A DNA stretch of 64,000 nt, taken from Gordonia polyisoprenivorans NBRC 16320 = JCM 10675. Lineage in GTDB: Bacteria > Actinomycetota > Actinomycetes > Mycobacteriales > Mycobacteriaceae. The position numbers and the translations under genes are program-made. The notes beneath the pieces were generated by a model. That model was not told the origin of the DNA, did not search any database, and worked only from the letters and a program-made list of their open reading frames with translations. This document shows positions 18,267 through 26,916 of this stretch, piece after piece; the first letter of the stretch is position 1, and each line of letters opens with the position of its first letter. The DNA is taken from assembly GCF_000241325.1 (NCBI RefSeq), contig NZ_BAEI01000070.1, positions 1 through 64,000 of the forward strand. The letters are read 5' to 3'.

Positions 18267-19579
18267 CCGCACAGACGAAGGCGGACAAGACTCGTCGGGA
18301 TTCACGGCCCGCGCGTGAGCGCATTTCTGCGGCCGCCTTCGACATTCTGTGCGAGGACGGGTACGACGCGGCGAGTGTCTCGGCGATAGCCCGGCGTGCC
18401 GGCATCAGTACCGGTGCTGTCTACCAGCACTTCGCCGACAAGCAGGAGATCTTCGATACTGCCTTCGACGAAGCGGTGGTCACTCTCGTGTCGGCGATCG
18501 ATCCGGACTCGCTCGCGCAGCTCCCCGAGGATCGCGCGCAGACGGTGGATCTGGTCCAGATCATCGTGCAGCGTGGGTTCGACCTGGTCGACACGCAGCC
18601 GCGTGTCCTGAAGTTCATTGTCGCCCAATGTAGTTCGAATGATGTGGAGATCCGTCACCGTATTCTCGGACTCGAGGCGATGGCGGTCGGCCGGATCGGT
18701 GAGGGCATCCGGCGAGCGGTCGAACATGGCTGGATCGTCGCGGACCCGGACTCGGTCGACCTCGTCGCCCGAACCCTGCTGGTCGTGTTGGTGGCGATGG
18801 TCACCGCGTCGCCGCGCTCGGCGCCGACCCCGAACCGCACCACCCGGGACGCGTTTGCCGCGACCTGCGACGCTGTGCTGCGTCGAGGGCTGATTCCCGA
18901 TTTCGGCGAACCCGAAATCGAGTCGCTGGAAACGGCTTTGGCGGAGCTCACGAACGAACAACGCCGTGTGGACCTGGCCGTGTACCACCCGCACGACCGT
19001 CGGTCACGCCTGCTCGACGCGGCGCTCGAACTGTACGCCGTGCAGGGGTACCGACGGGTCCGCCCCGCCGATGTGGCTGCCACCGCGGGGCTGGGATACG
19101 GCACCTTCTACAACTACTTCGACAACCGCCGCGAATGCCTGCAGCAGGTGCTCGACCGCGAACTGCTGATCGTCGGGGGACTGGTCGCCATGGTGACCCC
19201 GATCCCTTCCTCGCACGCGGGTATGGTCGCCGATCTCACCCGTCTGGTCGCGCGGGTGGCGATGTATGCCGAGGAGCGGGGCGCACGACTCGCAAGCGTC
19301 ATCCTCGACACCTCCGGGATCGATTCGGCTGCACTGCAGTTCATCACCGGGGCGTTCGCCCGTCTCGCGCAGACTCTCGCCGACTACCTCTTTCGTTGCC
19401 GCAATGCGGGATTACTGGACGGCCGGGTCGATCCGGAAGCCGCCGGCGCGCTGGTGATGGCCGCGCTGATCGCGGTCTGTCTGCACTATGTGCAGGAGAG
19501 CCCACAGGTGCCCTCGGTCAAGATGGTCACCGACACCATCGTGCGGACCATCGGGTGGGGGGCCGAGCACGCCTTCTGA
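18263..19579 (+). CDS. Double-headed TetR regulator (two TetR modules in one chain)
   Basis: A 438-residue protein built from two consecutive TetR modules. The first helix-turn-helix lies at about residues 18-65 (VSAIARRAGISTGAVYQHF) with its own helical domain; the second at about 248-300 (ADVAATAGLGYGTFYNYF) with another. TetR proteins are normally 190-220 residues and act as dimers, so a tandem chain could form a single-chain pseudo-dimer or bridge two sites. The ATG lies four bases inside the UbiB-like gene. The upstream palindrome at 16784 is a candidate operator. The open frame is intact and GC3-rich throughout, so an assembly fusion is unlikely. Regulation of the UbiB-like partner is inferred from the coupling. 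Confidence 0.9.
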   Translation: MTAQTKADKTRRDSRPARERISAAAFDILCEDGYDAASVSAIARRAGISTGAVYQHFADKQEIFDTAFDEAVVTLVSAIDPDSLAQLPEDRAQTVDLVQIIVQRGFDLVDTQPRVLKFIVAQCSSNDVEIRHRILGLEAMAVGRIGEGIRRAVEHGWIVADPDSVDLVARTLLVVLVAMVTASPRSAPTPNRTTRDAFAATCDAVLRRGLIPDFGEPEIESLETALAELTNEQRRVDLAVYHPHDRRSRLLDAALELYAVQGYRRVRPADVAATAGLGYGTFYNYFDNRRECLQQVLDRELLIVGGLVAMVTPIPSSHAGMVADLTRLVARVAMYAEERGARLASVILDTSGIDSAALQFITGAFARLAQTLADYLFRCRNAGLLDGRVDPEAAGALVMAALIAVCLHYVQESPQVPSVKMVTDTIVRTIGWGAEHAF

Positions 19580-19588
19580 ACGTGCCGT

Positions 19589-20284
19589 TCAGCTGCGGGC
19601 CGGGTCGAGTCCGAGGCCGCACGCCAACGTGGAGATGGCGAACGAGACGGCGGCGTCCCAGTCGACCGCGACGAATTCTGCTCTGGCGGTGGCGTAGTGA
19701 TTGGCCAGTCCGCTGACCGACGCCCACAGCAGGGTCATCGCGCGATCGGGGTCGCCGGTATAGCCGAACCGGGTGAGCGTGTCGTGCAGGGCTCGCAGGA
19801 TACGGGCGATGGCCGCACGGAGATCGTCGACGAGTTCTGCGGGAACCCGGGCGTCGTCATTGATCACGTTCTGCGCGTCGAAGTCGCGGCCGAAGGCGAG
19901 GAATCCGGTGCGGTAGGCGGCGGCGAAATGAGTGAAGGCCTCGACGAATCCCGTTGATTGCCGCAGCTGTTCGTCGAGGTCGTCCATCATCGCCGCAAGG
20001 TGGCGGGTATGCAGCGCGACGAAGAGGCTCTCCTTGTTGGGGTAGTACCGGTAGACGGCACCGAGGGATATCCCGGCGCCCTTGGCCACCTCACGCATAC
20101 GCAACGCGGAGTATCCGCCGCCGTCCAACAGGCGACGACCGGCGGTGAGGATGTCGGCGCGCCGTTGGTCACGATCGCCCCAGCGCGTCGGAGACGAAGG
20201 ACGCGGGGCAGCCGGAGAGGAGGGTCCGGACGGGGTGGTGGCGCGCAGCGTGGGTACAGACGCCGTCTCGGTCACGGCATCCAT
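19589..20284 (-). CDS. TetR family transcriptional regulator
   Basis: A 231-residue regulator, convergent with the double TetR gene and only nine bases from it. After a 35-residue Pro/Ser/Thr-rich leader, the helix-turn-helix is at about residues 40-90 (RADILTAGRRLL ... MREVAKGAGISLGAVYRYY). The C-terminal domain (YRTGFLAFGRDFDAQN, YATARAEFVAVDWDAAV) is typical of TetR sensors. I chose ATG 20284 (MDAVTETASV); the longer frame would run into the tRNA-His gene and its hairpin. The ligand is unknown. It is alone on its strand, with tRNA-His and its terminator upstream. Confidence 0.87.
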   Translation of the reverse strand: MDAVTETASVPTLRATTPSGPSSPAAPRPSSPTRWGDRDQRRADILTAGRRLLDGGGYSALRMREVAKGAGISLGAVYRYYPNKESLFVALHTRHLAAMMDDLDEQLRQSTGFVEAFTHFAAAYRTGFLAFGRDFDAQNVINDDARVPAELVDDLRAAIARILRALHDTLTRFGYTGDPDRAMTLLWASVSGLANHYATARAEFVAVDWDAAVSFAISTLACGLGLDPARS

Positions 20285-20314
20285 TGTGCCCTGCTCTTCT
20301 CGGTGCGGAAACGG

Positions 20315-20349
20315 CGAGAGCCGGAGTTGGCAGGCAACTCCGGCTCTCG
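20315..20349 (-). terminator. Hairpin after tRNA-His
   Basis: A perfect 15-bp stem (20315-20329 with 20335-20349) closes a 5-base loop. It lies six bases beyond the 3' end of tRNA-His on the minus strand and upstream of the tetR start. The minus-strand T-tract is weak, so it may work as an attenuating or processing hairpin rather than a full terminator. Confidence 0.65.
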
Positions 20350-20355
20350 TTTCGG

Positions 20356-20429
20356 GGTGGATGACGGGACTCGAACCCGCGACAGCCAGGATCACAACCT
20401 GGTGCTCTACCAACTGAACTACATCCACC
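20356..20429 (-). tRNA. tRNA-His (GTG anticodon)
   Basis: On the minus strand GTGGATG...CATCCAC form the acceptor stem, and an extra 5' G (position -1, base 20429) faces C73 (20356), the tRNA-His hallmark. The anticodon stem CCAGG/CCTGG holds loop TTGTGAT, giving anticodon GTG. The T arm reads GCGGG-TTCGAGT-CCCGT. CCA is not encoded. Confidence 0.96.
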
Positions 20430-20545
20430 ATCGGCGTCGGGAACCAAGGATCGCTCGCCGGGTTCCAGAGCCAGGGTCATACTCTAGCGAATCGACGGCG
20501 CCGAGACCAATCGCTTTCTCACCTGGGCATTCGGGTGGGTGGCAG

Positions 20546-21145
20546 TCAGGCCGGGCCGAGATCGGCGACGATCTGGTGGAGTCGATCGGTGTCGGGGCCG
20601 GGGGCCGCGACGAAGGCTGCGGCTCGGTAATACGCGAGTTCGCGGATCGACTCACGGATGTCTGCCAGGGCGCGGTGGGCGAGGCCCTTCTCCGGTTGGC
20701 CGAAGTAGATCTTCGGGTACCAGCGACGGCACAGTTCCTTGATCGAGCTGACGTCGACCATCCGGTAGTGCAGAAAGCTGTCCAGGTCGGGCATGTCACG
20801 GGCAATGAACCCGCGGTCGGTGGCGATCGAGTTGCCGGCGAGGGGGACCGCACCGGATGCGGAGATCTGGGTCCGTAGGTAATCGAGCACCAGCTTCTCG
20901 GCTTCGGCCAGCGTGACGGTGGAGCGCCGGACCTCCTCGGTGAGGCCGGAGGCGGCGTGCATCTTCTGCACCACCTCGGGCATCGCGGCGAGAGCGTCGT
21001 CGTCGGCGTGAATCACGACGTCGACGCCGTCGCCGAGGATGTTGAGGTCACCGTCGGTGACCAGCGCCGCGATCTCGATCAACTTGTCCGATCCGAGTTC
21101 GAGTCCGGTCATTTCGCAATCGATCCACACCAATTTGTCCTGCAC
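20546..21145 (-). CDS. orn: Oligoribonuclease
   Basis: 3'-5' exoribonuclease that degrades RNA oligomers of 2-5 nucleotides, and in c-di-GMP users also pGpG; it completes mRNA decay in the cytosol. The 199 residues fit the family length. The DEDDh exonuclease motifs are visible: WIDCEMTGL (Asp9, Glu11), GNSIATDRGFI (Asp), and HRALADI with the late His and Asp. The start is GTG at 21145, where the conserved QDKLVWIDCEM begins. It is divergent from the DUF853 ATPase gene, the same arrangement as Rv2511 and Rv2510c. Confidence 0.97.
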   Translation of the reverse strand: MQDKLVWIDCEMTGLELGSDKLIEIAALVTDGDLNILGDGVDVVIHADDDALAAMPEVVQKMHAASGLTEEVRRSTVTLAEAEKLVLDYLRTQISASGAVPLAGNSIATDRGFIARDMPDLDSFLHYRMVDVSSIKELCRRWYPKIYFGQPEKGLAHRALADIRESIRELAYYRAAAFVAAPGPDTDRLHQIVADLGPA

Positions 21146-21286
21146 CCGTCAACCTTAGCCAACCGCAGATGCCGACCACCCGGAACCGAGGCGACTATCG
21201 TGATCGGTGCATTTGTGATGGTCTGCGGCCCCGGCTCTCACCGGAGCGTCGGAGAACCCCCGTTGTGTACCCGAGAGGACCCGACA

Positions 21287-22861
21287 GTGACCGATCCCGC
21301 CCAGTCCGCCGTATCCATTGCCGCAGGTTATGCGTTTTCCGGCGCAGCGCTCGAACTCGGAACGGTCAGCGTCGACGGCACCGTCGTCAGTGACGCGCAC
21401 GTGCGTATCCCGCTGTCGATGATGAACCGCCACGGATTGGTCGCCGGCGCCACCGGGACCGGTAAGACCAAGACGTTGCAGCTGATCGCCGAGCAACTGT
21501 CGGCCAACGGGGTGCCGGTGGTGATGGCCGACATCAAGGGCGACCTCTCCGGACTGAGCAATCCGGGTAGCGCCAACGAGAAGATCACCGCCCGCGCCGC
21601 GCAAACCGGCGACGACTGGCAGCCGTCGGGTTGTCCGGTCGAATTCACCTCGCTCGGCTCGACCGGGATCGGGGTCCCGGTGCGTGCCACCATCACCTCC
21701 TTCGGCCCGATCCTGCTGAGCAAGGTGCTCGGACTCAACGACACCCAGGAGTCGGTGCTGGGCTTGATCTTCCACTGGGCCGACGGCAAGGGTCTGCCGC
21801 TGCTCGATCTGAAGGACCTGCGCGCGGTGATCGCCTATCTGACCAGCGACGAGGGCAAGCCGGAGCTGAAAGCCATCGGCGGGGTGTCCACGCAGACCGC
21901 GGGCGTCATCCTGCGCGCCCTGAGCAACCTCGAAGCCGACGGCGGGGACACCTTTTTCGGCGAACCCGAAATCGAGCCGGCCGATCTGCTGCGCACCGCA
22001 CCGGACGGTCGCGGGATCGTGACCCTGTTCGAACTCGGCGCCCAGGCCGCCCGCCCGGCCTTGTTCTCGACCTTCCTGATGTGGATCCTCGCCGATCTCT
22101 TCGAATTCCTGCCCGAGGTCGGCGATCTGGACAAACCGAAGCTCGTCTTCATCTTCGACGAGTCCCATCTGCTGTTCGACGATGCTTCCAAGGCGTTCAA
22201 GGATCAGGTGGTGCAGACGGTGAAACTCATCCGTTCCAAGGGCGTCGGCGTCTTCTTCTGCTCGCAGCTGCCCACCGACATCCCCAACGAGGTGCTCTCA
22301 CAGCTCGGTGCGCGCATACAACATGCGTTGCGCGCGTTCACCCCCGACGATCAGAAGGCACTGACCAAGACGGTCAAGACCTATCCGGTCTCGGACGTGT
22401 ACAAGCTCGATCAGGCCCTGACGTCGCTCGGTACCGGTGAGGCGATCGTCACCGTCCTGTCCGAGAAGGGTGCACCCACACCGGTCGCCTGGACCGTCAT
22501 CCGCGCGCCGCGCTCGTCGATGGATGCCGTTGGTGCCGAAGGCATCACGGCCGCGGCCAAGACGAGTCCGCTGTACGCCAAGTACGGTCAGTCGATCGAT
22601 CGTGAATCCGCCTACGAGAAACTGACCGCCAAGACGCTCGCGCCGGGTGAGTCCCCGGATGCCCCGGCGCCGGCCCCGACACCCGCGCCGGCGCCCGTGC
22701 CGGCCCCGGCGCCCGTGCCGGCTCCGCAGCCCGAGGAGCCGGGCATCCTCACCGAGGTGCTGACCAGCAAGCCGATGCAGAGCTTCCTGCGATCCGCGGC
22801 CACCGCGGCCGGTCGCGAGTTCAGTCGTGCGATCTTCGGTACCGGGCGGCGTCGGCGATAG
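21287..22861 (+). CDS. DUF853 / HerA-like P-loop ATPase
   Basis: A 524-residue ATPase of the HerA-FtsK superfamily, related to E. coli YjgR. The Walker A is GATGTGKTK (residues 54-62) and Walker B is LVFIFDESHLLFDD; the following TVKLIRSKGVGVFFCSQLP is the sensor region, and ARIQHALRAFTPDDQKAL is typical of DUF853. The C-terminal 90 residues contain an Ala/Pro repeat linker (APAPTPAPAPVPAP) before a basic tail ending in Arg. The GTG start is supported by GAGAGGA seven bases upstream. Function in the family is poorly defined; DNA translocation or phage defence have been suggested for relatives. The neighbourhood with orn and cmrA matches Rv2510c. Confidence 0.93.
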   Translation: MTDPAQSAVSIAAGYAFSGAALELGTVSVDGTVVSDAHVRIPLSMMNRHGLVAGATGTGKTKTLQLIAEQLSANGVPVVMADIKGDLSGLSNPGSANEKITARAAQTGDDWQPSGCPVEFTSLGSTGIGVPVRATITSFGPILLSKVLGLNDTQESVLGLIFHWADGKGLPLLDLKDLRAVIAYLTSDEGKPELKAIGGVSTQTAGVILRALSNLEADGGDTFFGEPEIEPADLLRTAPDGRGIVTLFELGAQAARPALFSTFLMWILADLFEFLPEVGDLDKPKLVFIFDESHLLFDDASKAFKDQVVQTVKLIRSKGVGVFFCSQLPTDIPNEVLSQLGARIQHALRAFTPDDQKALTKTVKTYPVSDVYKLDQALTSLGTGEAIVTVLSEKGAPTPVAWTVIRAPRSSMDAVGAEGITAAAKTSPLYAKYGQSIDRESAYEKLTAKTLAPGESPDAPAPAPTPAPAPVPAPAPVPAPQPEEPGILTEVLTSKPMQSFLRSAATAAGREFSRAIFGTGRRRR

Positions 22862-22891
22862 CGGACCTCTACGGTCTCCCCGGCGGCGCGA

Positions 22892-23698
22892 TCAGCCCTC
22901 GCCGAGCTTGCGGTAGAACGTGCCCACGATCGGTGCGACGACAGCGCGCGGGGTATAGCCCCCGGCCACCGACATGGCCTTCGACAACGTGCCCGGGACG
23001 ACACGCATCTTGTTGTTTTCCAGCGCATTCAGGCTCATCTCGGCGACCTTGTCGCTGGAGTGCCAGAGAAAACCGGGAACCAATCGGTCGACCACGGATG
23101 CGTCCTCGGGTGAGGGGATCTCGGTCCGCACCGGGCCGGGAGCGAGGAGCGTGACATGCACGCCGTGGATGGAGACCTCACCGCGCAGTGATTCGCTGAA
23201 GGTATTCACGAATGCCTTGGTCGCCGCGTAGGTCGCGTTGTTCGGGATCGGCATGTTGCCGGCGGCGGAACCGACCATCAGGATGCCGCCGGCGCGGCGT
23301 GCCACCATGCCGGGCAGGACGGCCAGGGTCAGGTCGTGGACGGCATTGACGTTCAAGCGAACCTGGGCGCGTTCGTAGGCGGCATCGAGTTCGGCGACCG
23401 GCCCGAAGGTCGCGATGCCCGCGTTGTTGGCCAGGATCGAGATCTCCCGGTCGGCGAGCTCGGCGGCGAGGATCGCCACCGCGGTCGGATCGGAGAGATC
23501 GGTGGGGCGCACCTCGGCGGTCACCCCGTGATCGGCGCGGAGCTCCTCGGCGAGTTCCTCGAGGACCTCGCCACGTCGTGCCACCAGGATCGGCGCGTGG
23601 CCGCGTCGTGCCAGGGCACGGGCAAGAGCCATCCCGATACCGGACGAGGCGCCCGTCACGACGGCGCGGGCGGATTCGGACGGCACAGGTACTCCCAT
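22892..23698 (-). CDS. cmrA: Short-chain reductase CmrA (mycolate maturation)
   Basis: NAD(P)H-dependent reductase expected to convert the 3-oxo intermediate of mycolic acid condensation into the mature beta-hydroxy mycolate. The protein has 268 residues. The cofactor motif TGASSGIG lies near the N-terminus, then NNAG, the catalytic Ser in GSAAGN and Tyr-x-x-x-Lys in YAATK. The stretch KAFVNTFSESLRGE and the C-terminal NKMRVVPG...SKAMSVA closely match what I recall of Rv2509. I chose ATG 23698 (MGVPVPSESARAVV), which lines up with the mycobacterial start; an ATG nine codons earlier is possible. It sits downstream of fadH on the same strand. The mycolate role is inferred from similarity and the conserved orn-DUF853-cmrA order. 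Confidence 0.9.
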   Translation of the reverse strand: MGVPVPSESARAVVTGASSGIGMALARALARRGHAPILVARRGEVLEELAEELRADHGVTAEVRPTDLSDPTAVAILAAELADREISILANNAGIATFGPVAELDAAYERAQVRLNVNAVHDLTLAVLPGMVARRAGGILMVGSAAGNMPIPNNATYAATKAFVNTFSESLRGEVSIHGVHVTLLAPGPVRTEIPSPEDASVVDRLVPGFLWHSSDKVAEMSLNALENNKMRVVPGTLSKAMSVAGGYTPRAVVAPIVGTFYRKLGEG

Positions 23699-23724
23699 GC
23701 CGTCGATCGTATCCAGATGCCCCA

Positions 23725-23751
23725 TACCGACGGCGTCGGGCGCCGTCGGTA
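23725..23751 (-). terminator. Hairpin between fadH and cmrA
   Basis: An 11-bp perfect stem with a five-base loop lies in the 96-base gap after the fadH stop on the minus strand, close to the cmrA start. No clear T-run follows, so it may only reduce read-through. Confidence 0.45.
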
Positions 23752-23794
23752 CGGGTACGGGCCTTGGGCAGCCGGAGTCGCTCGGCCGGCGCGG

Positions 23795-25858
23795 TCAGCC
23801 GATGCCGGCGGCCACCTCGGTGCCCTGCCTGATGGCTCGTTTCGCGTCGAGTTCCGCGGCGACGTCGGCGCCACCGATGACGTGGGTCCGCACGCCGGCC
23901 ACCGTCAACGGATCGACGAGGTCGCGGACCGATTCCTGTCCGGCGCAGATGACGACGTTGTCGACTTCGAGCAGGCGTGTCTCGCGGACGGTGCCGTCTT
24001 CTTCCCGGAAGCTCAGGTGCAGGCCCGCGTCGTCGATACGGTCATAGGTGGCACCCGAGATCTGTTCGACACCTTTCATTTTCACCGTCGCGCGGTGTAC
24101 CCAGCCAGTGGTCTTCCCCAGTGTCTTGCCCTGTCGGCCGGGTTTGCGCTGCACCAGGTAGACCTCGCGCACCGCGGGCAGCGGACGCGGCTTGGTGACG
24201 AAGCCCGGCTTGCTCAGATCCTCGCTGACACCCCACTCCTGCTCCCATTCCTTGAGATTCAGCGTGGGTGACTCATCGACCGTGAGGAACTCGGTGACGT
24301 CGAATCCGATTCCGCCGGCACCGATCACGGCCACGCGCTTGCCGATCTCACGGTGTCCGAGCACGGCATCGGCGTAGGAGACGACCATCGGGTGGTCGAC
24401 GCCGGGGATGGCGGGCATGCGTGGGGTGACACCGGTGGCGATGATCACCTCGTCGAAGCCCTTGGCGATGATGTCCTGCGCGGACACCCGAGTGTTGAGA
24501 TGCACTGTCACATTGTTGATCTCGAGTTCACGGGTGAAGTAGCGCAACGTCTCGTTGAACTCCTCCTTGCCAGGAATGCGCGCCGCGATCGAGAACTGGC
24601 CTCCGACCGATTCACCGGCCTCGAACAGTTCGACCCGATGGCCACGCTTGGCCGCCGACACCGCAGCCGACAGGCCGGCCGGACCCGCGCCGATCACCGC
24701 GATGCGCTGGGCGAGTCGGGTGGCCCCGAGGGTCAGCGTCGTCTCGCGGCCGGCGCGGGGATTGAGTAGGCACGACACCTTCTTGCCGACGAAGGCGTGA
24801 TCCAGACATGCCTGATTGCAGCCGATGCAGGTGTTGATCTCGTCGGCACGGCCGGTGCGCGCCTTGTCGGCGAAGTCCGGGTCGGACAGCATCGGTCGCG
24901 CCATCGAGATCGCGTCCACCCGGCCGCGTTCGAGGATCTCCTCGGCCAGTTCGGGGGTGTTGATGCGGTTACTGGCGATGAGCGGGATGCTCACCTCGTC
25001 GCGCAGGCGCTCGGTGAACTTGACGAAGGCACCGCGCGGTACCGAGGTCACGATCGTCGGGACTCCGGCCTCATGCCAGCCGATGTCGGTGTTGATCGCG
25101 TCGACTCCGAGTTGTTCGGCCTTGCGGGCCATCAGCGCGATCTCGTCCCACGTCTGTCCACCCTTGACGAAGTCGGCGATGGACTGGCGCAGGATGATCG
25201 GGAAGTCACGGGGGACCTGGCGACGCGTCTCGGTGATGATCTCGACGAGGAAACGCTGTCGGTTCTCGGTGGTGCCACCCCACCGGTCGGTGCGATCGTT
25301 GGTGTGCGGGCACAGGAACTGATTGATCAGATACCCCTCACCGCCCATGATCTCGACGGCGTCATATCCCGCGCGGCGGGCCAGCTTGGCCGACGCACCG
25401 AACGTGCGGATGACGTGTTTGATGATCGGTTCGGTCATCTTGAGGTGTTTGAATGGGTGGATCGGTGAGGGCTCGGAGCCCGCGGCCACCTTCAATGGCG
25501 TGTATCCGTAGCGCCCGGCATGAATGAGCTGCATCGCGATCTTGCCGCCCTCGCGATGAACCGCACCGGTGATGCGTCGGTGCCGGGCGACGTCGGCGTA
25601 GTTGGTCATCTTGCCCGCGAAGGGAAGCAGCAGACCGGTGCGCGACGTACCGAACCCGCCGGTGATGATCAGTCCCACACCGCCTTTGGCGCGCTCGGCG
25701 TAGTAGGCGGCCAATTTGTCGGTGTCCCACAGGCGGTCCTCGAGCCCGGTGTGCATCGAGCCCATGATCAGACGGTTGGTCAGGGTGACGCCGCCGAGTT
25801 GCAGTGGTTCGAACAGGCGCGGGTAATGGGGATTGGGCTGTGCGGATGGGGCTGACAT
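23795..25858 (-). CDS. fadH: NADPH-dependent 2,4-dienoyl-CoA reductase
   Basis: Reduces 2,4-dienoyl-CoA during beta-oxidation of unsaturated fatty acids, using FMN, a 4Fe-4S cluster and FAD. The 687 residues are near E. coli FadH. The N-terminal old-yellow-enzyme barrel has QLIHAGRYG and the active-site region; the cluster ligands are Cys344, Cys347, Cys351 and Cys363 (CIGCNQACLDHAFVGKKVSC). The FAD motif is VIGAGPAGLSAAV near 388-400, and a second Rossmann motif VAVIGAGGIGFDV binds NADPH. ATG 25858 begins the recognisable MSAPSAQPNPHYPRLFEPL. It lies 80 bases downstream of a PadR regulator on the same strand, suggesting control by it. Confidence 0.95.
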   Translation of the reverse strand: MSAPSAQPNPHYPRLFEPLQLGGVTLTNRLIMGSMHTGLEDRLWDTDKLAAYYAERAKGGVGLIITGGFGTSRTGLLLPFAGKMTNYADVARHRRITGAVHREGGKIAMQLIHAGRYGYTPLKVAAGSEPSPIHPFKHLKMTEPIIKHVIRTFGASAKLARRAGYDAVEIMGGEGYLINQFLCPHTNDRTDRWGGTTENRQRFLVEIITETRRQVPRDFPIILRQSIADFVKGGQTWDEIALMARKAEQLGVDAINTDIGWHEAGVPTIVTSVPRGAFVKFTERLRDEVSIPLIASNRINTPELAEEILERGRVDAISMARPMLSDPDFADKARTGRADEINTCIGCNQACLDHAFVGKKVSCLLNPRAGRETTLTLGATRLAQRIAVIGAGPAGLSAAVSAAKRGHRVELFEAGESVGGQFSIAARIPGKEEFNETLRYFTRELEINNVTVHLNTRVSAQDIIAKGFDEVIIATGVTPRMPAIPGVDHPMVVSYADAVLGHREIGKRVAVIGAGGIGFDVTEFLTVDESPTLNLKEWEQEWGVSEDLSKPGFVTKPRPLPAVREVYLVQRKPGRQGKTLGKTTGWVHRATVKMKGVEQISGATYDRIDDAGLHLSFREEDGTVRETRLLEVDNVVICAGQESVRDLVDPLTVAGVRTHVIGGADVAAELDAKRAIRQGTEVAAGIG

Positions 25859-25938
25859 CGCGTCACCTTTCGGTCGGTGCCGGCGGGCCGGCAGTGGGGC
25901 ACGGTTCTTGTGGTCTTCGTGATCTGGGGGATGCCCGG

Positions 25939-26490
25939 TCAGGACGAGGCGTCGAGTTCTCGTTTCAGTGCGGTGAGGACCTCGTCGCACCAGTCGATGA
26001 ATCCTTCTTCGATCCGCACGCCACCCCGGAGCACGAGGTATTGGTGCAACTTTCGGCCGGTCAGGCGATCGGGGGCGGGGTAGTCGTCCTTCTCGAAGGA
26101 CTGGAACAGGTGCAGTCGCGCCACATGGAGTTCGCGGTGGCGTTCGAGTTCGGTGATGAGATCGGGCAGGCCGGGCACGTCGGCGGCGCGGATCTTCAGG
26201 CCGAGATCGTCTCGCAGTTTCTGGATCGGGGTCGGGGTGGCGACCCACTCGCGCAACGCCGATCGACCGGCGTCGGACAACGAATAGACCTTCTTGTCAG
26301 GCCTGCCGTCCTGCACGATCGGCTCGTAACTCACCAGCCCGTCCGCGTGCAGTTTGCGCAGCGTGCGATAGATCTGCTGGTGGGTGGCCGACCAGAAATG
26401 ACCGATCGACCGGTCGAACTGGCGGCTGATCTCGTAGCCGGTGCCGGGCCGTTCGGACAACGACACCATGATCGCGTGTTCCAGAGCCAC
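25939..26490 (-). CDS. PadR family transcriptional regulator
   Basis: A 183-residue winged-helix repressor. The N-terminal PadR domain is plain: ALEHAIMVSLSERPGTGYEI, then the recognition helix FWSATHQQIYRTLRKLHADGLV and wing QDGRPDKKVYSLSDAGR. The C-terminal PadR_C domain (ELERHRELHVARLHLFQSF) is helical and dimerising. GTG 26490 starts the conserved MALEHA; the longer frame from 26529 runs into probable operator DNA. It precedes fadH on the same strand with an 80-base gap, so it may regulate itself and fadH. The inducer is not evident. Confidence 0.9.
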   Translation of the reverse strand: MALEHAIMVSLSERPGTGYEISRQFDRSIGHFWSATHQQIYRTLRKLHADGLVSYEPIVQDGRPDKKVYSLSDAGRSALREWVATPTPIQKLRDDLGLKIRAADVPGLPDLITELERHRELHVARLHLFQSFEKDDYPAPDRLTGRKLHQYLVLRGGVRIEEGFIDWCDEVLTALKRELDASS

Positions 26491-26535
26491 ATGTGCACGG
26501 TAGCAGTGCAACAACGCGCTATGCAACAAGGTGAG

Positions 26536-26553
26536 TATGTGCGTGAGTGCATA
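26536..26553. promoter_or_regulatory. Candidate PadR operator
   Basis: The short gap between the divergent PadR gene and the 26595 gene contains a TATG-N10-CATA dyad (26536-26553) and, closer to padR, TGCAACAA twice in direct orientation (26507, 26522). PadR proteins usually bind dyads of ATG/CAT half-sites, so this is the likely operator region; support is by pattern only. Confidence 0.35.
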
Positions 26554-26594
26554 TCATCGAACGGCGCCAAGTATCGCGGTGGCACCCTGGTGGC

Positions 26595-26906
26595 ATGGGC
26601 CAGAACACCGACCGCGCCCCGCGGGCAGCCGCCGACGTCGAGCACACCGCGGACGGCCGCTACATCGTGGTGAACGGCCGCCGATGGCGCGCAACGGATC
26701 CGTTGATCCCCGCAGGTCGGCGGGAAGAACTTCAGCACATCCTCATGGCGTGGCGACGCGAGGTACGACGAACCCGCGGAGCCGATGATGCGCGAGCCGG
26801 GGTCCAGGCGGCGAAAGTTGCTCTGGGCGAGCGCGGTACGCCGTGGTGGGAGCAGACCGATGCCCAGCGCCGGCAGCGTTGGGAGACCGCCGTCGGCGAG
26901 CCGTGA
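26595..26906 (+). CDS. Hypothetical 103-residue basic protein
   Basis: A small soluble protein with no signal or membrane segment. The N-terminal half carries a compact motif (DGRYIVVNGRRWRATDPLIP) followed by helical, Arg-rich sequence (EELQHILMAWRREVRRTR) and a C-terminal GERGTPWWEQTDAQRRQRWE. I have seen this motif in many high-GC actinobacterial proteins of unknown function. ATG 26595 is preferred because it starts 12 codons before the motif; an earlier frame start at 26547 would overlap the regulatory region. It is divergent from padR and convergent with the ABC exporter gene, whose stop is ten bases away. Confidence 0.75.
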   Translation: MGQNTDRAPRAAADVEHTADGRYIVVNGRRWRATDPLIPAGRREELQHILMAWRREVRRTRGADDARAGVQAAKVALGERGTPWWEQTDAQRRQRWETAVGEP

Positions 26907-26916
26907 CGCGGGCAGG

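Noticed and set aside
26490..26529. Longer PadR protein from 26529
   Set aside because: The extra 13 residues lack family similarity and cover likely operator repeats; GTG 26490 begins the conserved ALEHA.
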